A model generated the notes under the pieces. It did no database searches and was not told where the DNA came from. It saw only the letters and a list, made by a program, of their open reading frames with translations. The translations under genes and the position numbers were made by a program. 64,000 nt of DNA from Physcomitrium patens (Eukaryota; Streptophyta; Bryopsida; Funariales; Funariaceae). The stretch lies in assembly GCF_000002425.4 (NCBI RefSeq), contig NC_037265.1, forward strand, positions 13,367,123 through 13,431,122, in the 5' to 3' direction. This document shows positions 1 to 12,398 of the stretch, piece after piece. How positions within the stretch are numbered: position 1 is the first letter of the stretch; the number at the start of each line of letters is the position of its first letter.

Positions 1-229
1 TAGTGCTGCATTGGTTTCTTTGCTTTCTTGCAGTTTTACTCCCAAGCTTGAAAGCCTGCACTCAACCTTAAATAGAAGCGTAGTATCTCAACGTTCTGAA
101 CGGTCGAAGAGCTCATCGTTCTTTTGAGTGGAAGACTGTGGCTAGCTAAGTATCGTAACAATATCTTACAGCAAGGCTTTGAATGACTGAGAAACATAAT
201 CTCTGACCACCGTCTGTTGTTTCGTGCAG

Positions 230-648
230 TTGTTGGCACCTCTTCCCATCGGATTTGCAGTGTTCCTGGTGCACTTGGCCACCATTCCCATCACTGGTAC
301 AAGCATCAACCCAGCTCGCAGTCTCGGCGCTGCAGTGATTTGGAACAGAGATCAGGCTTGGAACGATCATGTAAGCCTCCACCTCCTTTGTCCCATCTAT
401 CCAAACTATGTCCCAATGCACCTAATTCTTGCTTTCAACTGAAATGCACCACGAACACAGTTTCTTCGAGTTTTGTCGCTGCTGTCTTGCTGTTCAACAG
501 CCGAAGCAAATTCATTTTTTATTGTTCTTCTGGTTTTTTGTTGTGACAGTGGATCTTCTGGGTTGGTCCGATTTTGGGAGCCACTTTGGCGGCCATGTAT
601 CATACTTTGGTGATCCGTGCCATTCCCTTCTCTGCAAACCGAGCCTGA
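230..648 (+). CDS. PIP: Plasma-membrane aquaporin (PIP), last two exons
   Basis: This is the C-terminal part of a plasma-membrane intrinsic protein, a tetrameric water (and possibly CO2 or H2O2) channel. The two exons are 230-370 (47 codons, phase 0, after an AG at 228-229) and 550-648 (32 codons plus TGA, after an AG at 548-549); the donor GTAAGC starts at 371. The first exon encodes [10 protein letters not shown], the [10 protein letters not shown] helix and the second NPA motif within [11 protein letters not shown]. The second encodes WIFWVGP, the last membrane helix, and a short tail ending IPFSANRA. The 141-nt exon and both intron positions match the usual PIP gene structure. Bases 1-229 look like the preceding intron, so the 5' half lies outside the window. 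The short tail is more PIP1-like than PIP2-like, but the subclass is not secure. One oddity is Ser where most PIPs have Gly before INPAR. The 3' UTR probably runs to about 900. Confidence 0.93.
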
Positions 649-949
649 AGGATTAAAAGTATCAACATTCTATTATTTGGCTTTATATCAACATTTGGAG
701 ATGGAATGCCACCAAATTGCCGTTTTTGTCTAATATAAGCTGGCTTTTGCAAAGCTGCAAAAAAGAGCTGAATTCATTCGCTTTTACACTTGACACCATG
801 GGCATGCAATTTGTAGTTAAAATGTTCTCTTGTTGTTGTACTTGTGGGTGTTGGATAAGGAAGGTGTCATTTTGAAAATCCTCTGAGAAAATCAATTTGA
901 GTTAATAAGAAAATAACTATTGAATTAGAAATTGATGTTCTTGATGGAA

Positions 950-2442
950 AGCGATTTGGTTTTATAGAAGAATTTCATGAGTTGCCACTTTTAAGGTTAG
1001 AATGAAACTAGAAGCAAACTTGTGAGGTTTTGTGAACCTATATTAATATTCTCTTCTAATAAGTTATATTCTCTGGTAAATTTAATATCGACATTTTATT
1101 ATTAGTGTATATGTATTTTCTTTTGAAATTTTACTGTGTTTTTCTTGCATAATACTCACTGTTATGAATGTTACATATTCAATTCTGAAAAAATCTTATC
1201 ATTTGAAAAAGACTATATGCAATCACAAAAAGAAGTTATAGCAATTGATGAATTTAAAGAAATCCATTTGCAGCTAATTGTTTAGATAATTTGGATAACT
1301 TCACATAAATTAAAATATAAAAATAGAATATTTTTTGGTTTAAAAAAATTCAAGTAATAATTGTTAGACTTTTCAATTGTAATTTTTTTCCTTATGAATT
1401 ATCAATAATATTACAATTGAAAAGTTTTCAATTGTTTCTGACCTATCATTAAAAAAAACTTGTTAATTTTGTATCAACTTAGACTGAAAAATTATATTTA
1501 TTTATATAATTTTAATATGCAGAATTTGTGGACTTAATTTAATATTTTTATATTAAATATAAGAATTAATATCTGAAATTTTGATAAAAATTTGATAACA
1601 TTTAGTGAATTATCTTTTAAATAAAAAAATCTAAAATAATATGATAAAACGTGCTATTTATGCAAAAATACTTAAATTAATTTTTTTTACATTTTACTTA
1701 AATTAATTTAAGATCTACGTTTTAATGATATTATTTAAATTAATTATTAAGATCGATTTAATAATTACTTTTAAAATTAGAAATAGACATAAAATAAAAA
1801 GATAGAAGAAAATATAAGAAATTAAAGAATACAACTCTTTTTTGCAAATTGGAATGTGAGGTAAAATATAAAATGCATAAATAAAATATTTTTTATAAAA
1901 ATATTGTATTAATAGTTTTTTAAATATAAAATTATTTATTTTTGATTTAAAATAAATCAAATAAATTTTATTTCATAAAAATGTGTATTTATTTAAAATA
2001 AATTTAAAATAAATTTTATTACAATTACAACAATCTAAATTTTTAAGTTTTTAAAGTATTTATATCTTTCTATTAATTTTTTTAAAACTCTCATAATAGA
2101 AAAAAAAATCAATATCAATAGATTCAACTAATTTCTGAATTACTAGATATTTACTAGAATATTTCAATGTTAAATATAAAATTATTTTTTAAAAAAATAT
2201 AAATTTATTTTTTGTAATATTAATATTATTCAAATAATATATTCCTTATTTATTTGAATAATACATGGTATATGATTATTTTTTTAGTTTTGGTAAATAA
2301 ATGTTTTTATTAATATATTTCAATAAGATGTACTTTGAAGTTATTGGCACAATAATTAAAAATTAAGATAGATATGATATGAAGACCATTGATATTTAAT
2401 TTTAAAAATATATATTTCTATAATTTCAATAAGAATTATTAG

Positions 2443-2484
<42 letters not shown>

Positions 2485-3460
2485 TGTTAATTATAAGAAG
2501 ATAAATAATTTAGAATTTTAATATAAGATCAAATTATTTTTATTTAGAAATTTTAAAGAAATAATTCTTAAAATCATTATACATAGGAAAAGTTTTGATT
2601 AATCAAAAATTAATAGCTTGATTTTTTAATGCATAAATTATATTAAAATATTGAAAAAAATATTTTTTTTTCCTTAATTAATTATTTGATTATTTATTTT
2701 TACAATAGGTTATTTAATTCATATTTAATGCATGAACATGTACATTCAATCAACAACCACGCCTACAATTACTTGGTACTAACAGATTCATTCTAATAAG
2801 TTAATTCAACTTCAAGCCATTAATACATAATTAAAACATTACATCTCAACTACAAAATTGTAATATTATAATCAAGACTTATATATCTTCTTGACAATTT
2901 TCATGTCAAAATTGTTCTTAGTGTGACCACATCTAAGATTTTAAAAAATATGCTTCATCTTATAAATAGTAAAAGTTGAAACAATTTATACAGTTGTTCA
3001 ATGATTGCAACAAAGAAAGTTTAAGTGTTGACTTTAAAAATTCTATAAAAATCTTCTAATATGACATATTATAATAGCAAAGACAAGACTAAAAGACCTA
3101 AACTTATAAAAAATTAAAAAAATATTAATATTTTTTAATTTTTATATTTATGCATATTATCATAAGAAGTTTTTTTAAAGCCTTTTTTTAGAATCATTAA
3201 AACATTTTCTATAAAAATTCTTGTAATTTTCTATAATATTAGTCAAAATTCTATAAATTCATTGTACGTTGTACTATATATATATATACTCTTAAAGATT
3301 AATAAAAAGCATAAATATTTTTTAAGTAAGAATTACTGAAGTTCTTTTTTAATCAAAAGTAATTAAATCAAACCTATGATTAATCGTTTAGAATTTTATT
3401 TCTAATGCATACATCACAAGATTCAATAAATTCTTTATAATTTCCTAAATTTTTGATTTG

Positions 3461-3501
<41 letters not shown>

Positions 3502-4026
3502 GTGTGTGTGTGTGTGTGTTTTTAAATTAGAGAATTTTTCAATATAATATTATGTTAGAATCAAAGTTAAATTTACTAACTCTTGAGATGAAGTAAATTC
3601 TTATTTAAATTTAAAAACATCATTTATACAACCACATCAGTTCTTTAAAAATATTTTGTTAATATTTTGGGACCATATTTTGGCACCATAGGATTTTATT
3701 TTATTTCATTGTTTTGTTTTGTTTTGTAGGGGACTTTGAAAGCTAGCATCAATACTGTATTTGATTTGAATAATAAATATTTATTTAAATTTAACAGCGT
3801 TTCCTTTAAATGTTATTACAATTTACAAAAAAAGTTATATGATTTTTAAAATTTTTTTAGAACAATACAATATCAAACTAACACAATTTTATTCTACTTA
3901 GTTGTTCATTCAAAATCAATATGCTCGTAATATATTATAAATAATTTCAATTTATATATTTTGGTATTGTATGTTGAAATAAACATACAATATCCTTCTT
4001 TAAGTAAACACTTATCACCAAACAGC

Positions 4027-4069
<43 letters not shown>

Positions 4070-6600
4070 TTTCATATCAAAAAAATATTTATAAAAAATA
4101 TATAGGCGAACCTTGCTATTGTTGCTGTATCATAAAATCATCAAATAATTAAAAACTGAGATGAAATTTCTTTCATTTTTTTTTTTTTTTTTTTTTTTTC
4201 TTTAAATTTTCAAATTTTATTATCAATTTTATACTTCATTTATTGAAATTAGTATTAATGAAAAATTATCCAAGAATATCTTTTCCTTAGATATCCCTTA
4301 TTTTTATATTATGTTCTTATTAATTTTATTAATAGAATTGTAATTTTGACAATGTTTTTGATTAAGATTCATGTTCAAATTTATTAAATCTATAAAAAAA
4401 TTATTTATGTTTTGTTGATGAATTCTCTTCCACTATAATATTATATTTTATTTATTTAATTGATATATATTTTTAAATTGGTGCAACGTAATGAAAAATC
4501 TAATAAATAATAGGTATCAGAGATGTTTTTTCTAAGGTGACATATGATCCTTGTTCTTATAGTTTTTATAATATTAGACATATAAAGCTCTTAGAAACTT
4601 CTTTGTTCTTGTAATATTACAATACGTTATTTATAATGAAATTAAAAAAATAGAATATTTCTAAAATATCAATTTGTATTTTATGATAAGTTACAAGTAT
4701 TTTTTTACTCTTGAAAACATAATATTATATTAAAAACTAATTATATCTTATAAGAACTATTAAATATTATTATTATTATTGAAATCATTTTTATAAAATT
4801 TAAAAACTTCTTAAATCAATTTTTGTAAAGTACTTTTCTTTTTTAAATATCTGTGATAATCTAAATTTCTTAGGCTACTATGCATGATCTTTTATAATCA
4901 ACACACATATTCACCTATTCATTAATAAATAAAATAAATGCTTATGCAAATAACTTCAATTGCCAAGTAAATAATTTTTTGACATTTTTATTCGTAATTG
5001 CTATAAATTTTATATAAAAATTTTAAATTCTATTAATAAAATTGAGATATGCTATATTAAAATATGATTTATTTCTAATAAATTTTAAAAATAAATTATT
5101 TTTTATTTTAGAAATAGTTTAATTAAATTTTTAATATTTTATATAATTTTATTTTTTATATGGATTCTTTATTAAAAAAATCTACAATTACAATATAATT
5201 TAAGGGATTTGAATTTCATTAATAAACATTCAAACAACTTTTAAATTAGAATAAATAATTTATAATTAAAATTTACATAAATTCAGATTCTAATATCTCA
5301 ATTTGCTTCAATAAGCTTGAATAAAGAATAGGACAAGCACAAATATATAAGACAAAACATTCAAAATTTTATTTGAACTTTCTAAATTCTAATGTATTTG
5401 ATAAGAAATGTCTATTTGTATAACATCTATTTAAAAGTAGGAATATAGAACTTTTTATTTTAATAATTTTTTATAAAATAAATGAGACCTTATGAAAATC
5501 TAGAAAATATAAGATTTAATGGAAATATTTCTATAAAAATGTATTTTAGTTTTGATAAAAAATTATATTCCGATATTAAAATTAATTGTTGTAATGCATG
5601 CCTTCAAATTATTTTTAGATAATATTTTATAGCCAAAAATCCTAATTTCCTTAAATATATCAATTATGTTAAGTTTTTGGTAAAAATAGAATATTTTTTA
5701 ATTTTATTTATGGAATTATTTATTTGCTTTTGATTTTTTTTTAAAAAAGGAAAAAAGGTTAAATTTTGACTTTGGTATTTTTATTTTTTATTTCTTCTAT
5801 TTTTTAAAATTTATTTTTTTTATAGGCGATTTTAGATTTTAATATAAAAAAATTATTTAAAATAATTTATGTATTTAAACACAATCATGTTCATAATAAT
5901 ATTAATTTTTTTCCTAATAATTTAATTTTTTTTAAATATTCTTTTAATATTTACTAATATTTAGATTTATTTTATGTATTATTTCTAATATCAATTTGAT
6001 CTATAATTATTGGCATAAACTACTAGCTAATGTGATAATAACTTTTTAAAACCAATAAAGTAACTAATATTTATTTATTTACTCCTATGCACCTAAGTTT
6101 TAATATCTCTGTTAATAATCTTGTATATTTTTTTATAATTTTATATTGTTGCATATTAAGAAGGAGATGCACAATGTTTACATCTAAAAAAATGAACACA
6201 ATTGTTTTTTTAATTAACATGATCTTCTTTTTGTACATTTTACATCTACTCCTATATAATATTTAAGTTTTAAAGAATGTTACAGTATTGTTGTATAGGC
6301 ACGAGTAATATTATGGATACCAATTTAGTATATATTTGTACATACATGCATATAAGATGTAGAGTTCAAAAATATAATTATTGATATTGTGTTTCTTTAA
6401 AAATTAAGTATATAATTTACAATAATTCTTTAAAGAAAGTTATTCTTAAACTTATAAATATACTGAAATTAAAATTATTTTAATAATTAAAAACAATGAT
6501 ATTTTTAATGAAATGTGTTTTCACTGAAGTAAATAAGAAAATAAGATCAGATGCACTAAGATTCTTTCCAAGCATACTTAAAAATGTGATTCATCTTGTA
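950..6600. other. AT-rich intergenic DNA with microsatellites
   Basis: I see no gene or recognisable transposon here. Base composition is extremely AT-rich, and the open frames are short and low-complexity. Simple repeats are (AT)n at about 2445-2481, a compound (TA)n then (TG)n at about 3464-3520, (TA)n at about 4033-4065, and a T-run at about 4176-4199. The stretch separates the PIP gene from the CTL gene. Confidence 0.8.
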
Positions 6601-7227
6601 ACATGGTTTCTACTTCATTGTGTGATAACAAAATTTGTTCTCCAGTTTAATGAGCCTGGAAAATGCTTCGTAATTTGCCAGCTAACTTGTTTTTGCTGTT
6701 TGGTGATTGACTACAAACCAACGTACACTAATAGAGATTTATACAAAAATTAACGTCCTTGCATTAGCACGAGGCATGTCTGTAGCCCATGAACTTCTTT
6801 CCTAAATCAGAGGCCATTGTGGCTTGCGTACAAGCACAATGTTAACATGCATAAAATCCACACCAACTTTATTGCAGAAGTCGCTGAACACCATCTTACG
6901 TAGAAAACTTGTGATGTACAACGTTGGATTTCCTCTCAGAGATTGTGCTTGTGTTGCCAGAAAATCACACCTACCAAAAAGCTTTCTTTCAATTTTGGCT
7001 ACAGGATAACATTCAATCTCGAAATTGATACCGTGTGACGATACCCACAGATGAGGATACTTGCAAAAACAAACTGCTACAGATCACAAGAGTCACATGG
7101 CAAGTTCACTTCGTTTCTATCATGCCTTCATTCCTATCCATTAAGTAAGAAGAAGTTGTGTGTCCAACTCCTCGAGGTTATTATCTCAGAATTGCAAAAA
7201 TACTTCATGTGGAGAAGAAACAGTATG

Positions 7228-8713
7228 TTATACTAATGCATATTCCAATTGGACTACTTGCTGCGATGCACAGTCCACATGCTTGCCTGGATCTGTGAGG
7301 CCGAAGTAATCATGGAGGAAGCGAACGTAGTGCCCGATGCGGTCGTGCATTTGGAGGTCGTCGCCATGGCCACACTCGCTTTCACTAGCCCTTATGTTGA
7401 TGGTCATTCCAAACCCAGGCAAGCGTTTAGCCAGAGTGTCGTTTTTGGTTGGCACCCACTTACCAACCATAACTTGATGAGGAGAGGGCCTTGTCTTCCC
7501 GGGAGTCATCCAGTACCAGATCGCTGCCTGCCATGCGACCGTTTCGTTGTACGACAAAATCTCGGGATGATTTAATAAGTCCTGCTTCAACGCCGCTCCC
7601 GTCGCGCCATAATTGAAGTTCCTGAACAGTTAAATTGAAATTTAGAAATGAAAAACACGGCCACTGAATGAAAAAAGTTGCCTGATACGGTATTGTATTT
7701 GTATTCCTGCGTTTAGTGTGCGCATTGGCAGTGAAGATTTCATGATAGGCTAACCAATCGACCCACCAGTAGAGAGGAAAAGCTCCACGACCGTGGTAAG
7801 AAGCGCCAGGAGCACACGGGTAGAGGAGTTCGTCTCCCTTGCAGTATTCATAGGTAGGTGAGAGCTCTCGGTTGTAGCAAAGCCCCCATGCGTATGGGGA
7901 ATCTTTCGCTCCAGGCCACCCACCTGCGGATTGTCACATGGTCTCTCACTTCAGAAGACTGGTGTTGATAACTCATTTCTGAGATGATTGTGAGAGCTCT
8001 GGCATCTGGCGGCGAGGAATTGACAAGATATCTCACACACCATAATGTGTGCGAAGCGAGCATTACGTCTTTCCATGCCATTGTGAATTATTGTTCTATT
8101 GTTCTAGTGTTCTATTCCAGATACACTAGGATATAATAGATACAATAGAACACTCACGGAATCGGGAATACGTGGTAGAAGGGTTGATATGGCAAGAAGC
8201 CGCGAGTTCCCTATCCGCGACACCCACCTCCCCATTTTTGTGTGTGTTGGTTGGCAAACGTCGCTAAGTCGCTAATGATGTTGTGAGAATGCAAGAACTG
8301 TGCGAAATTGGAATTATCGAGATCTTTAATAGAAGAAATCACTACAAGAACAATCGCTGGATTAAATACTCACATGAGGTTTCATGAGCTACGTGAGCGA
8401 AGAACGCAGCAAGCTCCTTCTTCTGCGTGTCATCCCCACCTACTGAACCGAAGCCGGCAGACTGGAACATCTTGGCGGCGGTCATGAACCCGCCGTAACT
8501 CCAAAAGCCTTGCGCATGCGCCATCCGACCGTTCCGGTGCATGAACATCCCCTCGAACATTCCCTCCGTGAACAAATCGCTTATGGTTTTATTGCACCCT
8601 TGGTCCTTGTAAGCTTTACTGCACACGAGCCCTTCCACTCCTAACATTCCATGGTCCCCTGTCATGCTCAACCCCAGCACCAACGCTACCACTACCACAA
8701 TTGTCCCCGCCAT
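7228..8713 (-). CDS. CTL: Chitinase-like protein, GH19 family (CTL type)
   Basis: This is a complete three-exon gene on the minus strand: exon 1 at 8713-8374, exon 2 at 7923-7767 and exon 3 at 7621-7228. The joined length is 891 nt (296 residues plus TAA), and all introns have GT donors and AG acceptors. The product is a secreted GH19-fold protein. It has a hydrophobic signal peptide (about residues 1-27), no hevein chitin-binding domain, then GCNKTISDLF, FFAHVAHETSCGW, AWGLCYNREL, YHGRGAFPLYWNFNYG, AAIWYWMTP and PTKNDTLAKR. CNxTISD, GRGA.P.YWNFNYG and PTKNDTL(A/S)KR are hallmarks of CTL1/CTL2-type proteins, which in angiosperms act in the apoplast or Golgi in cellulose assembly rather than chitin digestion. 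Unlike Arabidopsis CTL1 as I recall it (SKTSCG), the general-acid Glu of HETS is kept, while the substrate-loop residues are CTL-like. It may therefore be catalytically active or intermediate. The 3' UTR probably extends to about 6640. Confidence 0.92.
7924..8373 (-). other. Intron 1 of the CTL gene with a small hairpin
   Basis: This 450-nt intron lies between codons for HETS and GW. It contains a short inverted repeat (arms AGTGTTCTATT at about 8106-8116 and AATAGAACACT at about 8145-8155). The arms could be a relic of a tiny MITE or chance. No other feature is seen. Confidence 0.6.
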
Positions 8714-9058
8714 CGCTGAGATTCACTGCAATGCCTCTGAAAATTCGCAATGTACTCACGAAGAAGCGTCAGACTTCTCTCTTATCTGAACTCTGTACAT
8801 CAATAGATACAAAGTACAACGCTACTACCAACGTGATTCGTTCAGTTCGGCAACTCTAGTAACCCATCGTTCATGTAGGTGTGCTCGTCCCTACTCTTGT
8901 TCGAAGTCGAAACTGCAGTCCTCTCATGAACACGTTGATGTAGAGAACAGAACGCAGGTGGCGATGCTTTTCATTCCAAAAGCATGCATGCATGCAGCGC
9001 TAATCTCCCCCTGTACTCATTCCCTCATTCCCTACGAACAGGCAGTCATGTCAACCTT

Positions 9059-10190
9059 TTAGATCAGTAACCGGTCTGCAAATTGAATGAGAGGCGACGA
9101 CGACATGATCATGAAAAAACAGAGTCCTTGAGTAGAAAGTCTCAGTCCCCAATTATGAGAAGCTTCAGCATCGTAATCACTGCAGCAGTGATTTAAACCA
9201 AACATGAGAGTAAAGCGATCGGCAAGGCTCTGAACTTTTAAAATCCACTCAGAAACTTCTCCTAGAATCGACCCTGCACAGATATCCAAAGGGCATGGAA
9301 TCCTCGTTGCACTTGAAGCAGCCGAAATTGAGCACATCATATCCACAAACGTCTCATAAGACCATCGCATAGGATCAAGAAAACGTGGTGGAAACCCTAG
9401 AATCCTGAGTTAGGCCGAAGGGTTAAAAGAACTTCAGTAAGACCGGGCTTCGATGATTCCATACTCTCACAAAAGATCAAAACGGTATGCAATCCTGCAA
9501 TCTGCTGCCAAACAGTCCCCCCAAGCAACCAATCGTCCGTCTTTTGCTTCTTTGTTTCTGGGAGATCACAAGTGACGAGTGCTTTGGCCCAGTGAAAAAT
9601 AGTCGACCGTTCTTGAAGGCAATGTAGCATTAAGAAAATACTTGGCCAGCTCTCATTTACGCTTCAAGTGGTTTGCGAATCTCTCATTTCAGCGGTATTC
9701 CGGCGACGGAGGAGGTGAGGACTGAAGAAATGAGTGAAGCTGAGGAGTTTGATTAGTAGAATTCGAAGTGGAGGGTTTGTGATTTGCACTTGACATACGC
9801 GCCGAATGCGCACGCCTTTGCACTGCTTTGCGGTCACGACTTCAAAATGGGTGTAATTCCGATAGTGGTTAGATTGATGTCGCAACAGCAATTTTTCGTG
9901 TGAAATGTTGCCAAGCAAACCGCAGTAATCTCCAACATCAATAGTATTGGAGCTATCTAACACAATAAATGTCATCCACAGGACTGATGAATGTCAACAG
10001 GATTCCTCAGTGTGAAGAGGGTCCATTGGGGATGCAGGCGCAATGGCGAAATACGTCCTTCAAGGGCGCCGGCGTGATACGTCATGAACGGTAATCGCTG
10101 CTGGGCACCGGTGATCATGCAATCGAAGAGTTCCCTAGAATGATATGGAACCCGGTTCGATTCTCTGTCGGAGTGAGAACCAGGTGCCAT
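9059..10190 (-). other. Moderate-GC block, possible unrecognised gene remnant
   Basis: Composition here is clearly less AT-rich than the surroundings. Three consecutive minus-strand open frames occur: 9975-9664 (103 aa), 9630-9397 (77 aa, containing WLLGGTVWQQIAGLHTVLIF) and 9370-9059 (103 aa, containing CPLDICAGSILGEVSEWILK). I do not recognise a family in any of them. They could be exons of a small host gene upstream of and co-oriented with the CTL gene, a decayed gene, or untranslated leader and promoter sequence. AG/GT-like splice signals are present but not decisive, and no function is assigned. Confidence 0.3.
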
Positions 10191-10504
10191 ACCAGGTGGA
10201 ATAGGTCAGATGGTTAGACGTTTCAGCTCAGTTGGTTAGAGGAGGGCAGAGCGTGTGAGGGCGAGCGAGAGCAGTGAAGGAGCGGAGCGGCGGAGGAATT
10301 AGTACGGGGGGAACGACCCCTCGATTATACCTAGCACTGGATCACGAAATGTAGTACAGCAAACCCTCCGTCCCATCAAATCAGTGTACGCAGTCGGCTA
10401 TTACTATCAGTTCGTGAGATGGGTAGTCGGCTAATCTCCAAGGTCACTTACCCACTAAAACATGGTTAGGAAGAAATTAATACGGCACTAATACGGAAGA
10501 CCTA

Positions 10505-11000
10505 ATGGCGATAACCCAGAGAACTACCCCACCTCGAAGGACCAGTGTCCGAAGAACCAGCCAAGGCCACACCCGAGTAGTAACCCCAATCACATCAGAG
10601 CCCCCGTACGGCACCACAGAAAGCAACACTGACTAGATGCCTGCGCAACCCAGCCACCCACCGACCAACGTTGCCACATAGTCAAAGTGCGACTTAGACA
10701 CGCTACGGATTACCTTTTCTCCAGAGGAGCGTCAACTCATTGAGACAATCTGCAACAAAACGATGCAACACACAGTCATCGCCTACATCGCAGGCACCAG
10801 CCCAAGACAACCAGCCCTAGCACATTGGGCTGCCTCAACGCTTCACCACATCCTGAAGACCTGCACCCTAGTCAACAACGGCTTCTTCAAAGCCACCTTT
10901 TCCAACACGGAGGGCGTTCAATACACCCTCAACATCCCGGTCACTCATGAAGGTAAGGAAGTATCCTTCATCCCCTGGACCCTGTTATTTTCAGCAAATA
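10505..11000 (+). mobile_element. LINE ORF1 fragment (L1-type)
   Basis: An open frame starts with ATG at 10505 and is rich in Thr, Pro and Arg. It then shows SPEERQLIETICNKTMQHTV, VNNGFFKATFSNTEGVQYTL and GKEVSFIPWTLLF. This resembles the RNA-binding (DUF4283-like) part of ORF1 in plant L1-type LINEs, where an 'NGxFxxxFS...PW' pattern precedes the C-terminal region. Two in-frame TAG codons (10634 and 10679) lie before the in-frame Met at 10763; both would fit CAG-to-TAG deamination. The element is cut off near 11000 by minisatellite DNA, and no reverse transcriptase follows. GC content is much higher than in the other LINE of the window, so it is probably a younger or differently methylated insertion. 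Confidence 0.55.
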
Positions 11001-11003
11001 ATA

Positions 11004-11325
11004 GGGAAACATACAAATTCTCTGCAGTCTTGATTTAATTTTTAGGACTGAGTCTTTACATGCAACAAGAGCCCTGCCTCCGGATCTTAGCCTCTAGACT
11101 GGGAGAAGGGAAACATACAAATTCTCTGCAGTCTTGATTTAATTTTTAGGACTGAGTCTTTACATGCAACAAGAACCCTGCCTCCGGATCTTAGCCTCTA
11201 GACTGGGAGAGGTACTACATGCAACAATAGCCTTGCCTCCGGATCATAGCCTCTAGAGTGAGAGAGGTACTACATGCAATTAGAGCCCTACCTCTGGATC
11301 ATAGCCTCTCGACTGGGAGAGGTAC
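11004..11325. repeat. Nested tandem repeats (104 bp and 55 bp units)
   Basis: A 104-bp unit beginning GGGAAACATACAAATTC occurs at 11004-11107 and again, almost unchanged, at 11108-11211. Its distal half (TACATGCAA... GAGAGGTAC) is repeated as 55-bp units at 11161-11215, 11216-11270 and 11271-11325, with growing divergence. The block starts just where the LINE ORF1 homology ends. It may be the 3' UTR of that truncated LINE or an independent minisatellite. Confidence 0.8.
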
Positions 11326-12398
11326 TGTTCATAGAAGAATTCTCCTCCTATATATACAAAATAGCATGATTAAGAGTCAAAAACAAAGTCCCAAACGTAA
11401 ACAAGCTTTTGTCCAAAATTAATTTATTAAGTATCATGGACATATACATTTATTCCAATAGTTATTTATATAATTAGGGAGGAGTATGTAAATATAGATT
11501 AATTTCTTAAAATCTTCTACGAAACCTTTTTAAAAGCTTTTTAGATGTATTTATAGAATAGAAACTTGGCCAACAAATTAATCATATATTGATAGCTTGT
11601 GGAACAAGTTAATTCACTATAGTAGCTTGTGGAACAAGTTAACTCCATATAGTAGCTTGTGTAACAAGTTAATTATGTGCCATATACATAGATAACTTGC
11701 CTTGCAAGTTAATATATGAAGCTAACAAAGTCAACACGTTTTAGAGTCCTAAGGACATTGCCACATAGCTCTTAATTAAGAGTATATATGGAGGCAAGAG
11801 TGAAGCATTCTTCACTCTTGTCAATGCATTCCTAGTCCTTAGTCTTATTCCAAGACTTTCTAGTCTTCTTATCTTTGGCAATAGCCATTCTAATTCAATA
11901 ATATATCATTTTTGAGTGACTTTCTAGTTCTTTTCAGTGACACAAGAGTGCATTGAGGATTTTCTTTCTTTGAGATTCATGTCCTTGACAATTTGACAAG
12001 AGTTCTAACATACTATTTCTATCTTATTTTAGAAGTGAGTGGATTATTCTACTTCTATTGTTGTATTTTGAAGGTTGTAGACTATCTACCTTTAAATAAA
12101 AAATCTTCTTTTTTAACACTGATTTTTTCTTTAAAGAAAATGAATTACTCTTTTTTGTGGAAATTTTTATTAGAGGTTATGGATTATCCTCCTCTAATTT
12201 AATTTTTTGGATTTGTTTGAGTTGTTTATGGAAGGAAAGATTATGGATGCTATTTATAGTAAAAGTGAGAATAGATTTGTAACTATTGCAAATCTTCAAG
12301 AATTTGTCAATATTTTTAGGGTAGAAATTTCACCCATTACCAATCTCAATGATGGGAGCACTACTTCTATATATATGGAAGAAGTCCAGAGTCTACAT

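Noticed and set aside
2445-4199. AT-rich DNA with microsatellites as a matrix attachment region or organelle insertion
   Set aside because: No organellar gene is visible, and base composition alone is not enough to call an attachment region.
6496-7236. Plus-strand open frames over the CTL 3' region (6496-6753, 6824-7009, 7051-7236)
   Set aside because: They are short, show no family similarity, and most likely overlie the 3' UTR of the minus-strand CTL gene.
10140-10260. B-box-like GGTTCGATTCT (10153-10163) and A-box-like CAGCTCAGTTGGTTAGAGG (10226-10244), suggesting a tRNA gene
   Set aside because: The two boxes are in the wrong order for one tRNA, and no cloverleaf with a paired acceptor stem can be drawn around either.
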